Positions 62,509 to 64,000 of a DNA stretch of 64,000 bases are shown here, in pieces (the first letter of the stretch is position 1; every line of letters starts with the position of its first letter). Origin of the DNA: Rhodothermus profundi (GTDB taxonomy: Bacteria; Bacteroidota; Rhodothermia; Rhodothermales; Rhodothermaceae); the NCBI RefSeq assembly GCF_900142415.1, contig NZ_FRAU01000002.1, forward strand, positions 124,001 to 188,000. The letters run 5' to 3'. Below the pieces are notes generated by a model. It made no database searches. It was not told the origin of the DNA and was given only the letters and a program-made list of their open reading frames with translations. The position numbers were made by a program, and so were the translations under genes.

Positions 62509-63551
62509 GGTAGCTGTTCGCCGCTAAACAGGTCGAGTACGCGTGTGGTACCCAGGGAAGTGCGGAGCGTAACGAACCCGACCGGACCGTTCTGGATTAC
62601 GCGGCCGACCAGACAGGCGCCTGCGCTGACTGGCTCTGTCTGTAACACGGCCAGGGCACGTGCTGCCTCTGCCTCGGGCACGATGGCTACAAAGCGTCCT
62701 TCGTTCGCCACATAAAGCGGATCGAGCCCCAGCAGCTCGCAGGCGCTCTGCACCTCCGGTCGGATCGGGATGGCGGTCTCATCAAGCTCGATGGTAAGGC
62801 CGCTTGCCTGGGCAATTTCAATCAGCGCTGCCGCCAGGCCGCCGCGCGTCAGATCTCGCAGGCAGTGCAGCTCGACGCCAGCCTTGAGCAGCTTCAGTAC
62901 CGGTGTAGTTAGCGGGGCACAGTCGCTTTCAATTGTAGTCTCAAAGGACAGGCCTTCGCGCACGGCCATAATTGCAATGCCGTGCCGGCCGATGTCGCCG
63001 CTAAGCAACACCACATCGCCCGGACGCACCGCCTCCGGACCAATCGGCTGGCTGTGCTCAATAAGCCCCAGGCCCGCCATACTGATAAAGATTCCGTCCC
63101 CCTTGCCCCGGTCAACCACCTTGGTGTCGCCAGTAACGATCTGAACGCTGGCCTCTCGGGCCGTTGCCTGCAGCGACTGGACCACGCGGCCAAGCGTTTC
63201 CATGGGCAATCCTTCTTCTAAAATGAAGCTGACGCTCAGATAGAGCGGGCGGGCCCCGCACATGGCCAGATCGTTTACCGTACCGCAGACAGCTAACCTG
63301 CCAATATCTCCGCCGGGAAAGAAGAGCGGCTGCACCACAAAGGCATCGGTGGTGAATGCCAGCCGCTCGCGGCCTATGCGCAGGGTAGCTCCGTCGTGCC
63401 GGCGATTCAGCTCCGCACTGGCAAAGGTAGCGGCAAAGGCATCAATGAGCTGGTGCATCAGGCGACCGCCGCCTCCGTGTGCCAGTAGCACCTGTGGGTA
63501 TTGCTGAAGGGGCAGCGGACACGTGGGCATAAAGTCGGTTTCCCCGCTCAT
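62496..63551 (-). CDS. hypE: Hydrogenase maturation protein HypE
   Basis: 351-residue PurM-like enzyme that dehydrates the carbamoyl group on its own C-terminal Cys to a thiocyanate, supplying CN- for the [NiFe] cofactor. [13 protein letters not shown] at the N-terminus, [36 protein letters not shown], and the essential C-terminal PRIC are all present. The ATG overlaps the hypD stop by four bases. Confidence 0.97.
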   Translation of the reverse strand: MSGETDFMPTCPLPLQQYPQVLLAHGGGGRLMHQLIDAFAATFASAELNRRHDGATLRIGRERLAFTTDAFVVQPLFFPGGDIGRLAVCGTVNDLAMCGARPLYLSVSFILEEGLPMETLGRVVQSLQATAREASVQIVTGDTKVVDRGKGDGIFISMAGLGLIEHSQPIGPEAVRPGDVVLLSGDIGRHGIAIMAVREGLSFETTIESDCAPLTTPVLKLLKAGVELHCLRDLTRGGLAAALIEIAQASGLTIELDETAIPIRPEVQSACELLGLDPLYVANEGRFVAIVPEAEAARALAVLQTEPVSAGACLVGRVIQNGPVGFVTLRTSLGTTRVLDLFSGEQLPRIC

Positions 63552-64000
63552 GGTGTTTCGGCATGTTTTTGCGTGAACCGACGATATCGATAATAGGCGG
63601 CGCAGGCTCCCTCGGAGGATACCATCGGGGCGCCCAGCGGCTGCTCAGGCGTGCAGCGCGTGCCAAAGGCCGGGCAGTCGGTCGGCTTTCGGGCGCCCTG
63701 CAGCACTTCGCCGGCAATGCATTCTGAATGCACTTCGACCGTCCGGGCAACGACGCCAAACTTGCGCATTGCATCATAGGCCTGGTAGGGAGCGCGAAGG
63801 CCCAGGCCACTCCGGGGCAGTTCGCCAATTCCTCGCCATTTGCGCGGCACAACCTCAAACACCTCCTGAATGTGCTGCTGGGCTGCTCTGTTGCCCTGAC
63901 GGCGTACAGAACGAGTGTACTGGTTTTCGACTTCGCAGCGTCCTTCTTCAAGCTGGCGAATGCACATGTAGAGTCCCTGCAACAGATCCAGCGGCTCAAA
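63548..64000 (-). CDS. hypD: Hydrogenase maturation protein HypD (C-terminal part)
   Basis: The last 150 residues of HypD, the iron-sulfur scaffold on which the Fe(CN)2CO unit is built with HypC. The fragment includes [44 protein letters not shown], the Cys motif [30 protein letters not shown]. The 5' part lies beyond base 64000. With hypE it shows a hyp operon and thus a [NiFe] hydrogenase in this organism. Confidence 0.95.
   Translation of the reverse strand, partial: FEPLDLLQGLYMCIRQLEEGRCEVENQYTRSVRRQGNRAAQQHIQEVFEVVPRKWRGIGELPRSGLGLRAPYQAYDAMRKFGVVARTVEVHSECIAGEVLQGARKPTDCPAFGTRCTPEQPLGAPMVSSEGACAAYYRYRRFTQKHAETP

Noticed and set aside
62336-62527. 63-codon plus-strand frame between the tolC operon and hypE
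   Set aside because: It starts with TTG, has no homology I recognise, and overlaps the hypE end and terminator on the other strand.

Overview
The window looks like chromosomal DNA of a Rhodothermus-type bacterium (Rhodothermota, formerly in Bacteroidota). This is inferred from high GC content, promoters of the Bacteroidota kind (TTG, then 19-21 bp, then TAnnTTG), a C-terminal type IX secretion sorting domain, a BtuB/BtuG-type B12 uptake operon, and a division cluster with the gene order and omissions usual for that phylum. There are no phage, IS, CRISPR, rRNA or tRNA genes. Most of the window is core genome, with very tight gene packing and many 4-base start/stop overlaps.

Layout. 1-1433: end of a purine permease gene and a LexA-like repressor, followed by two palindromic operator candidates. 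1524-16836: a complete division and cell-wall (dcw) cluster mraZ-rsmH-ftsL-ftsI-murE-mraY-murD-ftsW-murG-murC-ftsQ-ftsA-ftsZ, lacking murF, murB and ddl. 16837-22940: a structured intergenic region with a strong terminator, an outer-membrane protein, an unrecognised membrane protein, and a tolC-mlaC-glycosyltransferase operon divergent from a DciA-like gene. 22945-30209: fabF and acpP, then metK, a secreted zinc protease and ahcY (the last two methyl-cycle genes flank the protease). 30276-37294: lipoproteins, an rRNA pseudouridine synthase, an HtrA protease, a ChlI/MoxR-like ATPase, a GNAT, a branched-chain aminotransferase and a DUF2905 protein. 37295-37810 is a gap with no recognisable gene.

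37811-42109 holds a MarR regulator divergent from a B12 uptake operon: cobalamin riboswitch, two tandem intrinsic terminators, BtuB-like receptor, BtuG-like surface propeller, and a small BFD-like [2Fe-2S] protein. 42169-44745: a PIG-L deacetylase and a PhoB/PhoR-like two-component pair with a perfect 18-bp palindrome ahead of it. 44996-52018 is a five-gene ion and bicarbonate module: CPA2 antiporter fused to a PTS EIIA domain, NhaA, SbtA, SbtB and a second CPA2/Kef protein. 52102-58770: M14 carboxypeptidase, atpD-atpC, a D-threonine-aldolase-like PLP enzyme and an RluA-type enzyme. 58774-62281: a TolC/MacA-like/ABC-ATPase export operon. 62470-64000: hypE and the 3' part of hypD, pointing to [NiFe]-hydrogenase maturation.

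The observations most worth following are the LexA-like protein that has lost its cleavage site and both catalytic residues but keeps striking palindromic operators next to the division cluster, and the Na+/H+ antiporter plus SbtA-SbtB bicarbonate module in an apparent heterotroph. The riboswitch with two consecutive terminators, the last touching the btuB start codon, is also unusual.
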